From Alphaproteobacteria bacterium (GTDB lineage Bacteria > Pseudomonadota > Alphaproteobacteria > Reyranellales > Reyranellaceae): DNA of 64,000 bases. Position 1 is the stretch's first letter. Every line of letters starts with the position of its first letter. The position numbers and the translations under genes were made by a program. The notes below the pieces were generated by a model. That model ran no database searches. It was given only the letters and a program-made list of their open reading frames with translations, and was not told the DNA's origin. Shown here one piece after another: positions 36,573-45,474 of the stretch. The stretch lies in the NCBI GenBank assembly GCA_017308235.1, contig JAFKFL010000010.1, positions 1-64,000 of the forward strand. Reading direction: 5' to 3'.

Positions 36573-37348
36573 GTCAGGAACTCGCCGCCGTTCACATGGA
36601 TGGTCTGCCCGGTAATGAACGTGCCTTCCGGTCCCACCAGAAGACGCACCATGGCGGCAATCTCCTCCACCTTGCCGAATCGCTTGAGCGGGATCGGGCG
36701 ATCGGCGCGAGGCACGGGCGAAGGACCGGCGGAAGTGCCCCGTACGGTCTCGATGGCGCCCGGCGAAAGCGCATTGCAGGTGATGCGATGCGGCGCGAGT
36801 TCGACGGCGAGTGCACGCATCAAGCCTTCGAGACCCGCCTTGGACGCGGAGACATGGCAGCGGTTGGGCGTGCCAACATGGGTCGAGACTCCGGACAGCG
36901 CGACGAAGGCGCCACCCCGGCCCTTGGCGATCATCTGCGGAATGAAGGCCTTGCCCAGCAGGAAGGCGCCGTCGAGAGCAACCGACAGGATCTCTCGCCA
37001 TTCCTTGTACGACATGTCGAGAAACGAGGTCTGGCGGCGCAGCCCGGCATTGCTCACCAGGATATCGACGCCGCCCAGCCTCTCTGCCTCCGCGGCGAGC
37101 CGCGGCAATGCCTCGGGATCCGAGATGTCACCCATCGCGGCTACGGCCTTGCCGCCTGCTGCCGTGATCTCGCCGACCACCGCCTCGACCGCCCGCTTGT
37201 CGCTGCGGCCGTTTACCAGGACGGTCGCGCCGTCGCGAGCCAGCGTTAGTGCAATGCCACGGCCAATATTCTTGCCGGCGCCCGTCACCAGCGCCAGCCT
37301 GCCTTGCAAGGGCAAAGTACGATCTCTTTCCTGACTTGGCGTTCCCAC
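36569..37348 (-). CDS. SDR-family protein with Val in place of catalytic Tyr
   Basis: The start is the GTG at 37348, with AGGA upstream at a fair distance, giving 259 residues. A longer frame to 37567 has a non-protein-like start. Rossmann motifs are TGAGKNIG at 22-29, SNAG at 99-102 and a FITGQTIHVNGGE end. Ser152 in SGVS and Lys170 are present, but the YxxxK tyrosine position is V166 (CHVSASK). Related SDRs with HVSASK exist in my memory, so this may be a real subgroup with a shifted acid-base residue such as H165. It is first in the operon ending with the M14 peptidase. Confidence 0.82.
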   Translation of the reverse strand: MGTPSQERDRTLPLQGRLALVTGAGKNIGRGIALTLARDGATVLVNGRSDKRAVEAVVGEITAAGGKAVAAMGDISDPEALPRLAAEAERLGGVDILVSNAGLRRQTSFLDMSYKEWREILSVALDGAFLLGKAFIPQMIAKGRGGAFVALSGVSTHVGTPNRCHVSASKAGLEGLMRALAVELAPHRITCNALSPGAIETVRGTSAGPSPVPRADRPIPLKRFGKVEEIAAMVRLLVGPEGTFITGQTIHVNGGEFLT

Positions 37349-37698
37349 GATTGTTATCCTTTGATCTCTGCCGGCTGGCGGCAATTTGAGTGCTAAGCGG
37401 AAAACACGGGAAACTACCCGGATTTTCCGTTGAGCGGGACACGCTTTATCGTGAATTGGCGATGGCCTCGACACTCGCTGGCGAAATAGCGAAATGGCGG
37501 CCAATGATGCAGTGCGCGGCGACGGTAAGTTCGGGTGGCGCACGGAAGTCACCTTCCGGCCGCCCACCCATCGTTCACGGGCAAAATAGACGCGAGAGGT
37601 GAAGCGGCCGGAGGGGGAGGTCGCCCTTGGTGGGGCGCAACCGCGCGAGCGGCCTCGCTAAAGAAACACGGAACGCGAAAACGCAGTTGCGGGCGAGC
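37349..37698. other. Intergenic region without recognised genes
   Basis: This 350-base stretch lies upstream of the SDR operon and downstream of the first small winged-helix-like gene. No frame in it looks protein-coding, and I see no tRNA fold, IS end or strong terminator. It must contain the SDR operon promoter, which I could not place. Confidence 0.4.
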
Positions 37699-37908
37699 TC
37701 ATGTTTTTTGTGCGGCCTCTTGTCCTTCACGCGTGAGGACGTAGCCGTCCTCTCGGCGTGCGAGCCACCCGCGATCGATTGCCGCGGCGACACCCGACTG
37801 GACATCGAGGACCTCCTGACCGCCCGCGCAGCCCGAAGGAAACAGGTCATCTTTCGCGCTGATCTTTTGGCAAATCATTTGCGCCATGGTTGTCGGTGAT
37901 GCTGGCAT
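37699..37908 (-). CDS. Small winged-helix-like protein, paralogue 1
   Basis: The 69-residue product is almost colinear with the gene at 38098-38358: both share the pattern MxASPxT, an IC-then-basic helix, a short loop before GGQE/DGQEAL, DxQSGxxxAIxRGWLAR and GYVLTxxG. The second half (AIDRGWLARREDGYVLTREG) looks like the wing of a winged helix where an extra helix is followed by a beta hairpin, so a DNA-binding or adaptor role is conceivable. It is preceded by only a weak ribosome binding site. Being one of two tandem copies strongly supports that it is a real gene. Confidence 0.55.
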   Translation of the reverse strand: MPASPTTMAQMICQKISAKDDLFPSGCAGGQEVLDVQSGVAAAIDRGWLARREDGYVLTREGQEAAQKT

Positions 37909-38097
37909 AAATACCGGCCGATGCTTGGGGGAAGGTTGCGCGAAAGGGGCCGCCCTCTGGCAGGTGGGCGAACTCCGCTGGCCGAACTACAATGCGAGGC
38001 TGTACGGCAGGGTTCCAAGGGACTAACCCAAGCCAAGCCAAGCTCGTTCCATAATTTCAACAACGGACAAGTCAATGCAGCCCTGTCCCCGGCCCAA

Positions 38098-38358
38098 CTA
38101 TCTCATTCCAAAGCCGATCGAGCCCACGTTGACAGCCCTGCTCCCCGATCGGTGAGCGACCTCTCGTCCCACGTGGGTCAGGACATATCCGCCTTGATGA
38201 CGAGCAAGCCAGCCGCGCTCAATCGCCAAAACCAGCCCAGACTGGATGTCGAGAGCCTCTTGGCCATCAATGCGGCCGGATAGGAACACATTTTGCCGAG
38301 CGTTGATCCGTCGGCAAATCGTACGCGCTACGGTTTCGGTTTTTGGTGATGCTCGCAT
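38098..38358 (-). CDS. Small winged-helix-like protein, paralogue 2
   Basis: The ATG at 38358 has AGGA six bases upstream. The product is 86 residues, longer than paralogue 1 by about 17 C-terminal residues. The shared core runs from MRASPKT to GYVLTHVGREVA. It lies 190 bases upstream of paralogue 1 on the same strand. No known domain was recognised, but the RGWLARHQGGYVLT segment suggests a wing. Confidence 0.58.
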   Translation of the reverse strand: MRASPKTETVARTICRRINARQNVFLSGRIDGQEALDIQSGLVLAIERGWLARHQGGYVLTHVGREVAHRSGSRAVNVGSIGFGMR

Positions 38359-38415
38359 GAAATCCTGCCCTTGCTAGAGATGGAAGCCTGCGGTGGGCAT
38401 GAATCTGAGCGGCAG

Positions 38416-38805
38416 CTAAACCTTTTCGAGGTTCTCGTTGCCAATTGCTGGTGGGAACAACGACAGCTCAGGAACCAGCCCACGGACTTCGCGGAAGAAG
38501 ACGCCCAGCAACTTGGCAACCACTTGCTTCAGCTCCTCGGTAAGCACCGGATCAGCCTGACGACCAAACAGCAGCAGCGTGCCTTCGCGAACAATCCAAA
38601 AAATGGGATGTGCGGGGCCATCAAGCAGGCCGGAAACGAAGACCAGGCCACAATGGTCCGCTCTGCTATTGCGGCCGAATTGCGCCGCGACTGATTCGCA
38701 CATCGGGTCTTCCAGCGTGACGGCGACATTCATCGCCGGCCTGTTAGGCAGGAGGACGTCATATTTGTTGCAAGCCAGCATGCCAGGTTCGGTTTCCATC
38801 AGCAT
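38416..38805 (-). CDS. Hypothetical protein, 129 residues
   Basis: The start at 38805 has AGGGAG seven bases upstream, which supports a real gene. The product has mixed alpha/beta composition (NVAVTLEDPMCESVAAQFGRN, HPIFWIVREGTLLLFG, VLTEELKQVVAKLLGVFF) and no export signal. No family is recognised. It lies 57 bases upstream of paralogue 2 of the small winged-helix pair on the same strand. The region is somewhat richer in A+T than the operons on either side. Confidence 0.5.
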   Translation of the reverse strand: MLMETEPGMLACNKYDVLLPNRPAMNVAVTLEDPMCESVAAQFGRNSRADHCGLVFVSGLLDGPAHPIFWIVREGTLLLFGRQADPVLTEELKQVVAKLLGVFFREVRGLVPELSLFPPAIGNENLEKV

Positions 38806-39045
38806 CGGTCGGGCTCCCTATCGCTTGCGCCCGAGACAAGAAACGCAGGCTCACATTGTTTGTTTCAGGCCAATCGCCAATCGAGCTCCAAGTCGTCCTT
38901 TACAGGGACTCATTTTTGGTATTTTGCAGTCCCAACGTCGTCGCACCGCGCAAGCGTGCGAAGCCTATAATGATCACGCCAGATCCAGTGACTTTGGAAG
39001 CGAGCCGACGTTTTCAACTGGCATCCAACCCTGACAGGAGTCCGA

Positions 39046-39966
39046 ATGCCGTTGCGATTTCGAGTTTGTGGACAGGGACTGCGGCGGCATTTGAGCAAGC
39101 TCATCGTCATACCCGTCTATGGTCTCGCCATGTTCTCAGGCGCATTTGCAAATGCAAATCAGCAACAGATAGATGTCGACGGGGTCGAGAGAAGCTATGC
39201 CCTACATGTACCGTCCGGCATCGCTCCCGGTGCGCCGCTCGTCATCGCACTCCATGGGAGAGGCAGTTCGGGCGAGGACGAAATAGCTCGAAGCCGCTGG
39301 CAGGCGAAGGCTGACAAGGAAGGGTTCATCGTCGCCGCGCCCGATGCGTTAAGTTCATACGACGGTGTTGAGCCCAAGCGTCGCCTGACAGTTCGAGACT
39401 GGGTCCGGCATAAATACCGGGCGCTGAGGGGTCGGAACCTGCCCCGATGGCACGGCGGCGACAACGATGTGGGACTGATCGTTTCCGTTATCGACCGGCT
39501 TAGGGCTGAATGGAAAATTGACCCATCTCGCATCTATCTGGTCGGCTTTTCCCGCGGCGGCTTCATGGCGCACGAGCTGGCGTTGGAAATTACCGACCGG
39601 TTGGCAGGTGTCGCTGTTGTCTCGCCTGACGTTGAACCTGAGATTACGACGCCACCCACGCGCGCCCTTTCGTTTCTTCTGGTGAGCGGCGATCGAGATC
39701 CAGTTCACCCGGTATCGGGCGATCGGCCGGCGGCGACCATGGAGCGGTGGCGGGGGCTCAATCACTGCCCGCCTCTTGAAAAAATTAAGTCGGAGTCGCC
39801 GGACCTGACAATTGAAGGTGCGGGCCCGTGCGATCAGGGCACCGAGATCCGCTATGTGATCGTCCATGGTGTAGGCCACGAGTGGGCCGCAGCGCCGATC
39901 CTCTACAGCGACATAAGCTGGGCATTCTTGAGTCGGTTCCGGCGAGATACGAGCGCCCGCCCATAG
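39046..39966 (+). CDS. Exported alpha/beta-hydrolase, esterase-like
   Basis: The 306-residue product starts at an ATG five bases after AGGAG and has a hydrophobic stretch near residues 18-35 that looks like a signal peptide. The alpha/beta-hydrolase fold is shown by the oxyanion-type segment LVIALHGRGSSG near 65-76, the nucleophile Ser169 in GFSRGG, an acid in SGDRDPVHP near 214-222 and His278 in HGVGHEW. The layout is that of PHB-depolymerase/LpqC-like esterases. The natural substrate is unknown. It stands alone on the plus strand between hypotheticals and yihY. Confidence 0.82.
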   Translation: MPLRFRVCGQGLRRHLSKLIVIPVYGLAMFSGAFANANQQQIDVDGVERSYALHVPSGIAPGAPLVIALHGRGSSGEDEIARSRWQAKADKEGFIVAAPDALSSYDGVEPKRRLTVRDWVRHKYRALRGRNLPRWHGGDNDVGLIVSVIDRLRAEWKIDPSRIYLVGFSRGGFMAHELALEITDRLAGVAVVSPDVEPEITTPPTRALSFLLVSGDRDPVHPVSGDRPAATMERWRGLNHCPPLEKIKSESPDLTIEGAGPCDQGTEIRYVIVHGVGHEWAAAPILYSDISWAFLSRFRRDTSARP

Positions 39967-39981
39967 GAGTCCTCCGCGATT

Positions 39982-40860
39982 CTAATTAGTAGCCGACGGC
40001 GCATGGCTGCCGAAGCGCTGCGCGAAAGCGCGCGTGAATTCTGCGCCAAGCAGGAAGATCTGCGCAGAATAGTAGATCCAGACCAGGAAGACGATCAGTG
40101 CGCCTGCCGCGCCGTAGGACGAGCCGATGTTGCTGCGTCCGACATAGAAGGCGATGGCGTACTTGCCGCCTTCGAAGAGGAGCGTCGAAGCGAGGGCGCC
40201 GACCGCCACGTCGCGCCAGGCAATCCTGGCATCGGGCAGCACCTTGAACATAAGGGCGAAGAGACTGACGATCAAAAGCGTGGACAGAATGATATCGGTC
40301 GCTTTGAGGGCGAGCTCGGCCGCCGGAAACACGCTGCGAAGATAGGCTGACAGGCCCGCGAGCGCTGCGCTGACGGCGAGCGACACCATGAGAAGGAAGC
40401 CGGCCGTCACCACGAGGCCCAGGCTGGTGAGGCGGGCACGCACGAGCCGCGACAGGGTCGAATGCCGGCTCGCCTCGACCTTCCAGATCTGGTTCATCGC
40501 AGCCTGGACTTCGCCGAACACGCCGCTGGTCGCAACGATCAACACCCCGACGCCGATGATCGAGGCGATGATGCCTTCGTGCGGCTTTCCTGCACTTCCG
40601 ATCATCGCTTGCAGCGTCCGCGCGGTGTCCTCGCCCATCAAGCTGCTGAGCTGGGTGACGATTGCGCCTTCCGCGGCTCTCTGGCCAAAGGCGAGCCCCG
40701 CGACCGCCACGACCACCAGCAGCACCGGCGCAATGGAGAAGAGCGTGAAGTAGGCGATTGAGCCACCACGGCTCAACGCTCCGTGGGCGATGAAGCCCTC
40801 GACCGCGTCCCGCAACAACTCCCACGTGTCACGGATAGCCTTCACCTGGCGCCGATCCAC
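39982..40860 (-). CDS. YihY/BrkB family inner-membrane protein
   Basis: The 292-residue product has about six transmembrane helices and the family features: FIAHGALSRGGSIAYFTLFSIAP near the N-terminus, GEVQAAMNQIWKVE, and SSYGAAGALIVFLVWIYYSAQIFLLGAEF near the C-terminus. Once linked to serum resistance as BrkB or to RNase BN by misassignment, the family has no agreed function. The start is a GTG with no clear ribosome binding site, so it might lie further in. Confidence 0.88.
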   Translation of the reverse strand: MDRRQVKAIRDTWELLRDAVEGFIAHGALSRGGSIAYFTLFSIAPVLLVVVAVAGLAFGQRAAEGAIVTQLSSLMGEDTARTLQAMIGSAGKPHEGIIASIIGVGVLIVATSGVFGEVQAAMNQIWKVEASRHSTLSRLVRARLTSLGLVVTAGFLLMVSLAVSAALAGLSAYLRSVFPAAELALKATDIILSTLLIVSLFALMFKVLPDARIAWRDVAVGALASTLLFEGGKYAIAFYVGRSNIGSSYGAAGALIVFLVWIYYSAQIFLLGAEFTRAFAQRFGSHAPSATN

Positions 40861-40902
40861 CAGGGTCGTTGCGGAGGAACACGTTGCAACGGAATAGACC
40901 TG

Positions 40903-41331
40903 TCAGCTCGCGACGATATAGGCCTTGAGCGCTTCGGCCTCGACCTGTGTTTCGGTCAAGCGCGCCTTCACCACGTCACCGATCGAGACCAGTCCCAGCA
41001 GATCGCCATGGCGCATCACCGGAAGATGCCGGAAGCGGCCGCGGGTCATGGTCATCATCACCTGCTCGATGGTGTCGTCGGGATCGCAGGTCACGACATC
41101 GGTCGTCATGATCCGGCGCACCTCCATCGTCAGCGCCGCCGCCCCATGCTGTGCCATGGCACGCACCAGGTCACGCTCGGAAATAACACCGATCACCTCG
41201 TTGTCCTGGAGCACCAGCACCGAGCCTACCCGGCGGACGCTGAGCTGCTCGGCCACCTGCGCCACTGTCGCCTGCGGCGCGGTGCTGAAAACGAGGCTTC
41301 CCTTCTCGGCAAGGATGTCTGAGACGAACAT
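40903..41331 (-). CDS. CBS-domain protein
   Basis: The start is the ATG at 41331 because AAGGGGAA is placed correctly; an in-frame ATG at 41370 is not supported. The 142-residue product consists of two CBS domains: about residues 4-60 ([21 protein letters not shown]) and 65-130 ([21 protein letters not shown]). Pairs of CBS domains bind adenosine nucleotides and regulate partners. It lies 42 bases from yihY on the same strand and divergent from queC. Confidence 0.9.
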   Translation of the reverse strand: MFVSDILAEKGSLVFSTAPQATVAQVAEQLSVRRVGSVLVLQDNEVIGVISERDLVRAMAQHGAAALTMEVRRIMTTDVVTCDPDDTIEQVMMTMTRGRFRHLPVMRHGDLLGLVSIGDVVKARLTETQVEAEALKAYIVAS

Positions 41332-41411
41332 GGCATTCCCCTTTCCCATTGGGTGGCGGGCAATACGCAAACGCTATGGCGCCACGAGAAGCGGCGGGCC
41401 ATAAAACGCGT

Positions 41412-42116
41412 ATGGAGGATTCCCGCTCAGCTCTGGTGCTCTTCTCGGGCGGCCAGGATTCTACGACGTGCCTGGCCTGGGCGCTAGAACGCTTTCAGCA
41501 TGTCGAGACGGTTGCCTTCGACTATCGTCAGAGGCACCGAATCGAGCTCGACCAGCGGCTCGTCGTGCTCGACGAGCTGCGGCGGGCCCCGCCCTGGGCC
41601 GACCGGCTGGGCGAAGACCATCTGGTCGACATGGCCGTCCTGGGCCAGATCAGCGAGACTTCGCTCACGCGCGACGTCGCCTTCGCCATGGAGAAGGACG
41701 GCCTGCCCAACACCTTCGTGCCCGGCCGCAATCTCCTCTTCTTCACCTTTGCCGCCACAATTGCCTGGCGCCGCAATATCCGCCACCTGGTGGGCGGCAT
41801 GTGCGAGACCGACTATTCCGGCTATCCCGACTGCCGGGACAATACCGTGAAGGCCCTGCAGGTCGCGCTCAATCTCGGCATGGACAAGAGCTTCGTGCTG
41901 CACACGCCGCTGATGTGGCTCGACAAGGCGGAGACCTGGGCGTTGGCGCACGAGCTTGGTGGGCAGACGCTGGTCGGGACAATCCTCGAGCACACGCACA
42001 CCTGCTACCAAAGCGAGCGCGGCCCGCGCCACCCCTGGGGATACGGCTGCGGCGAGTGCCCGGCCTGCAGCCTGCGCAAGCGCGGTTACGAGACCTGGGC
42101 CAAGCACGCGGCCTGA
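41412..42116 (+). CDS. queC: 7-cyano-7-deazaguanine (preQ0) synthase
   Basis: The product is about 234 residues and makes preQ0 from CDG with ammonia and ATP, the last step of queuosine precursor synthesis. The PP-loop [14 protein letters not shown] is near residues 12-25, and the zinc-binding cysteines are in [14 protein letters not shown] at the C-terminus. No ribosome binding site decides between ATG codons at 41376 and 41412. The other pathway genes (queD, queE, folE) are not nearby. It converges on the DUF4142 gene with 31 bases between stops. Confidence 0.92.
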   Translation: MEDSRSALVLFSGGQDSTTCLAWALERFQHVETVAFDYRQRHRIELDQRLVVLDELRRAPPWADRLGEDHLVDMAVLGQISETSLTRDVAFAMEKDGLPNTFVPGRNLLFFTFAATIAWRRNIRHLVGGMCETDYSGYPDCRDNTVKALQVALNLGMDKSFVLHTPLMWLDKAETWALAHELGGQTLVGTILEHTHTCYQSERGPRHPWGYGCGECPACSLRKRGYETWAKHAA

Positions 42117-42147
42117 CGTGCGGAAGAGCAGACTCGAATGTCCGCCC

Positions 42148-42690
42148 TCACATGCCGCTGGCCAGGGCCTGTGCCATCTCGCGATGCACCTTGACGCGTG
42201 TAAACTCGCTACGCGCAAATCCTGAGACAGCGCCGCTGGTGGCACTACTGCCGCTGCCGGCTTGGCTGTTCGAGTTCGCCGCATATTGCTGCTCGGCGTT
42301 GGTCAGCACCGACACCTGGGCATTGGCATAGGCGACGTCGAACTCGCGCCCCTGCAGGCCATTGAGGCGCTGGAGGATGGCCGGTGTCTGGGGTGCCGCA
42401 TTAGGGTCGGGGGCAAAGGAAACGCCCGCTTCTGACCGCACCTTGCGCAGCCGCGCGGCCGAATCGGTATAGTCCGTGACCATCCGATCGGCGAAGCTCC
42501 GGACGTTGCTGTTCGTCGACCGGCTGAGCGCAAGCCTGCCAGCGCCGATCTCGAAGTCGTTCACCTGCTGGGCGTAGCCCACGAACCGGGCATCCGGCAG
42601 CAGATCGGCGGCAAATGCACGTAGCGACCGCGCCGCGGGCAGGACCGCAAGGACGCCCAGGAACAGGGTGCGGCGGGCGATCGGCAACAT
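42148..42690 (-). CDS. Exported DUF4142-family protein
   Basis: The ATG at 42690 follows GGAAGGAG closely and starts a signal-peptide-like segment (RRTLFLGVLAVLPAARSLRAFA). The 180-residue product has the DUF4142 pattern: VGYAQQVNDFEIGAGRLAL, SNVRSFADRMVTDYT, LNGLQGREFDVAYAN and a C-terminal helix. Members are ferritin-like helical bundles in the periplasm, often stress-linked, with unknown activity. A Ser/Gly/Ala-rich insertion near residues 140-155 is unusual. Confidence 0.85.
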   Translation of the reverse strand: MLPIARRTLFLGVLAVLPAARSLRAFAADLLPDARFVGYAQQVNDFEIGAGRLALSRSTNSNVRSFADRMVTDYTDSAARLRKVRSEAGVSFAPDPNAAPQTPAILQRLNGLQGREFDVAYANAQVSVLTNAEQQYAANSNSQAGSGSSATSGAVSGFARSEFTRVKVHREMAQALASGM

Positions 42691-42831
42691 AGGAACTCCT
42701 TCCGGTGGGTTTCCGCGATAACGCTGCCATATCGGTTGGGTTGCACTTCGCCGTCGACGACCCCTTGCACGATCGCCACGGCGGCCTCTAAATCGCGCCG
42801 CCCGTTTTGGGCGATATCGGGGGAGAATCCA

Positions 42832-43662
42832 TTGATCAGATCGATTTTGGCCGTGTCCGAGGGCGGACCGGATGCCGTCATGTCCTTTCGCCTGGCAAGC
42901 CGAGTGGCCGGCGTCTTTGGCGGCGCCGTTGATGCCCTGCATTTGCCCGTCGGCCTGTCCGGCGGGATCACGGGCGGGCTGGCGATGAGCGGCGAGGCCA
43001 TGCCGCTTGTGATGAATCTCGACGACGAGCGACTGGCCGAACGCAGCAAGGAGAGCGCCCGCGCCTTCAAGGAAGTGGTCGCCTCGATTAAAGGCGCCAC
43101 CTACTCCGAGGCCGAAACGGCGACACTCGATACCATGGTCGCGATGGGCCGTTGCTCCGATATCGTGGTCATTGGCCGGCCCGGCACCGACCCCGAGAAC
43201 GTGGCGCCAGCGACCGTCGAGGCAGCGCTCTATGACTGCGCCCGCGCCGTGATGGTGGCGCCGCCTGACGCCGGCACAGGTGCCTTCGGCTCCGTTGTCG
43301 TGGCCTGGAACGCAAGTTTCCAGGCGGCGCGCGCTGTCGAATATGCCCTACCGTTCCTGCTCAAGGCCACCAAGGTCACCTTGCTAGTGGTCGGCAGCAC
43401 GCCGGACGACGTCGGGGCTTCCTACCTCGTCCGCAATCTCGGCCGGCAGGGTATTGATGCCAAGGTCGACGCCATCGACCCCGGCGCGGTGTCTGCCCGG
43501 GCGCGCGGCCGCGCGTTGCTTGGCTACGCGCACGACAAGGCTGCCGATCTATTGGTGATGGGTGCCTATGGCCGCGGCCAGGTGCTGAGCTTTCTGGGAT
43601 TGGGTGGCGCCACCGCGAAAGTGATCTCGTCCGCCCGGGTTCCGCTCCTCATGGCGCACTAG
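42832..43662 (+). CDS. Universal stress protein with two USP domains
   Basis: The start is a TTG at 42832, six bases after GGGGGAG. It gives 276 residues with two tandem USP domains. Domain one begins IRSILAVSEGGPDAV and ends near residue 140. Domain two begins FGSVVVAWNAS and ends with VMGAYGRGQVLSFLGLGGAT, the glycine loop found in ATP-binding USPs. It is probably a stress-response nucleotide-binding protein. It lies in a run of envelope and stress-linked genes. Confidence 0.85.
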   Translation: MIRSILAVSEGGPDAVMSFRLASRVAGVFGGAVDALHLPVGLSGGITGGLAMSGEAMPLVMNLDDERLAERSKESARAFKEVVASIKGATYSEAETATLDTMVAMGRCSDIVVIGRPGTDPENVAPATVEAALYDCARAVMVAPPDAGTGAFGSVVVAWNASFQAARAVEYALPFLLKATKVTLLVVGSTPDDVGASYLVRNLGRQGIDAKVDAIDPGAVSARARGRALLGYAHDKAADLLVMGAYGRGQVLSFLGLGGATAKVISSARVPLLMAH

Positions 43663-43819
43663 GAAACAAGGAGCGCTGCTCTCACGGACGACGAGAGCAT
43701 CTCACCTGAGCGTGGCATCGAGCTGGCCAAACAGCATATGCGTGCCGCCACCTCCGGCATCGTCGTCGTCATCGAAGAAGGCGCCGCCCGACTCGACGTC
43801 ACCGCAAGGGGGCGTCGGA

Positions 43820-45283
43820 TCAGGGGCAGGCGCCGGCCGCCTGGCTGGTCACTTCCGAATCGGCGCAGGCGCTGCAGGCATTGCCATAGGTCTTGCGGCT
43901 GCCATCGCGCCGCAAGCCGCAGGCCGGACGGTAGTCCTGGGTGCACATCTGCGGCCGCGGATCGGCGCAGGCGCCGCCGGCAACCGGCATCGACTCCTCG
44001 GCGAGTTCCGCGTTGGTCAGGAAGAACAGGAAGGGCTTCGGCCGATAGTCGCTGAGCGAGCCGATGATCGAGATCGTCGCGCCGACCGCGGGCAACGGAC
44101 GCAGCGGCCGGGCGAGCGTGATCTCGAGATCGACCACGTTCCGCACCTGGTTCTCCTCCGACAGCGCCGCTTCGATGCGCTCGGATGTAGCCTTGATCAC
44201 CTTCACCGGCAGCTTGAGCCGCGCGCCGCCCTGCTGCTTCTCGACGATGGCTTTCCACACCTTCTCGGCAGCCGCTTCATTGTCCGACGAAGCGCCGCGG
44301 TGAGAGAGGATAAGCTCCCAATCGTCGAAGGAGAGCGCGTTGGGGTCCATCTTCGCGGCCAGGTAGACTGCGGTCTCGGGCGGCGACATCGCCCGCGAGA
44401 TCGAATCAGCGAAGTCGCCGGGCGGCTTCGGCTCGCTCGCGGCAACGTTCGCCACCAGCTTGTCCCACCCCTTGTCGCTGCCGTGATAATGGCTGTAGCG
44501 CGCCTTGGCGTATTTCTCGATTTCCGCGGCCGCCGCATCGTTCTTCGCAGCTCGGGCAAGCGTTATTGCGCGAGCCGCGTACCAAAACCCCAAGGCGTCA
44601 GTCGGCTTGCCTTCCAGCAGCGAAACCGCAAGCTGATAGGCGTCCGGCAGGTTCGTCGGATTCACATTCACCGCCTCGAGGAAGTGGCTGCGCGCCTTGG
44701 CATAGTCCTTGGCCTGCAGCGCGGCAAAACCAAGCGTGCCGTCGAATACCGCGACCAGTTGCATCTTCAGCCGAGTGAAGTCGGGCTCGCTCATCTGCTG
44801 AGGCTTGCGCCATTTGGGCAATGCCGCAATGCCGCGACGCGCCGCATCGACCGATGGCGCCAACGCCTTCTCGTCACCCGCCATGGCCTGCGTGCGGCCT
44901 GAATAGGCGCGATTGGCGAGAGCGCGCACATTATCGGGATCGAGCTGCAGCAGACGGACCGCGATCGCGTCAGCCTTCGCGGGATTGCTGGCCGCCTGCC
45001 ATGCCGCCATCGCCTGCTCGAACGCTTCGATGCGCAACACGCTGTTGGGATACCAGGCGAGAAAGATCTCCAAGGCTTGCGCACGCTTGGCAGCGTCCTG
45101 CGTATTCACGGCGGCGAGGTAGTTCTTGTATTCGGCGGGATTCGTCATGCCAGGCGGCAGAGCCGTCGGTTGGTTCGACGGTGGCGGTGGGGGCGACGGC
45201 GACGTCGACTGCGCAAACGCTCCTCCGCCGGCGCACGAAAGCGCCAGCAACACGACGAGTATCAACCAACGGCACGCCGCCAC
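43820..45283 (-). CDS. Exported TPR-rich protein with C-terminal Kazal-like domain
   Basis: The start is the GTG at 45283, eight bases after AAGGGAG. It gives 487 residues with a signal sequence (WLILVVLLALSCAGGGAFA). The middle is TPR-like (ALAALQAKDYAKARSHFLEAV-type helices, about residues 30-300). The last 50 or so residues have the Kazal pattern CTQDYRPACGLRRDGSRKTY with following NACSAC and a final cysteine, the signature of serine-protease-inhibitor domains. Bacterial Kazal domains are scarce. Disulfides would form in the periplasm. I infer a periplasmic scaffold that may bind or inhibit a protease. Confidence 0.78.
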   Translation of the reverse strand: MAACRWLILVVLLALSCAGGGAFAQSTSPSPPPPPSNQPTALPPGMTNPAEYKNYLAAVNTQDAAKRAQALEIFLAWYPNSVLRIEAFEQAMAAWQAASNPAKADAIAVRLLQLDPDNVRALANRAYSGRTQAMAGDEKALAPSVDAARRGIAALPKWRKPQQMSEPDFTRLKMQLVAVFDGTLGFAALQAKDYAKARSHFLEAVNVNPTNLPDAYQLAVSLLEGKPTDALGFWYAARAITLARAAKNDAAAAEIEKYAKARYSHYHGSDKGWDKLVANVAASEPKPPGDFADSISRAMSPPETAVYLAAKMDPNALSFDDWELILSHRGASSDNEAAAEKVWKAIVEKQQGGARLKLPVKVIKATSERIEAALSEENQVRNVVDLEITLARPLRPLPAVGATISIIGSLSDYRPKPFLFFLTNAELAEESMPVAGGACADPRPQMCTQDYRPACGLRRDGSRKTYGNACSACADSEVTSQAAGACP

Positions 45284-45474
45284 CTGCGGTCTCCCTTTAG
45301 TTATCGTTGAGCCGAACGCTAACACGATGTTGCACGGTTCCGGAAATATAGGGGTGATTTTGACTAAATAAGGCAATGTATGACGCAATCGAAAAGCCTG
45401 GCGAAAGATCGTGAACCGAACCGCCTTGGCGGCAATTGAAAAAGCATATGCCGCCTTCGACCATCCTCGTCCAG

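Noticed and set aside
37847..38041. A 64-codon minus-strand frame between the two small paralogues
   Set aside because: It overlaps paralogue 1, has no ribosome binding site and no similarity to the pair.
41332..41411. Possible preQ1 riboswitch before queC
   Set aside because: The short leader lacks the A-rich tail and the short hairpin expected for the class-I aptamer.
43663..43819. A short readable stretch after the USP stop, with a segment ELAKQHMRAATSGIVVVIEEG
   Set aside because: It looks protein-like for about 40 codons, but there is no start codon near the AAGGAG at 43669 and it turns into Arg-rich sequence. It may be a gene remnant; I could not support it.
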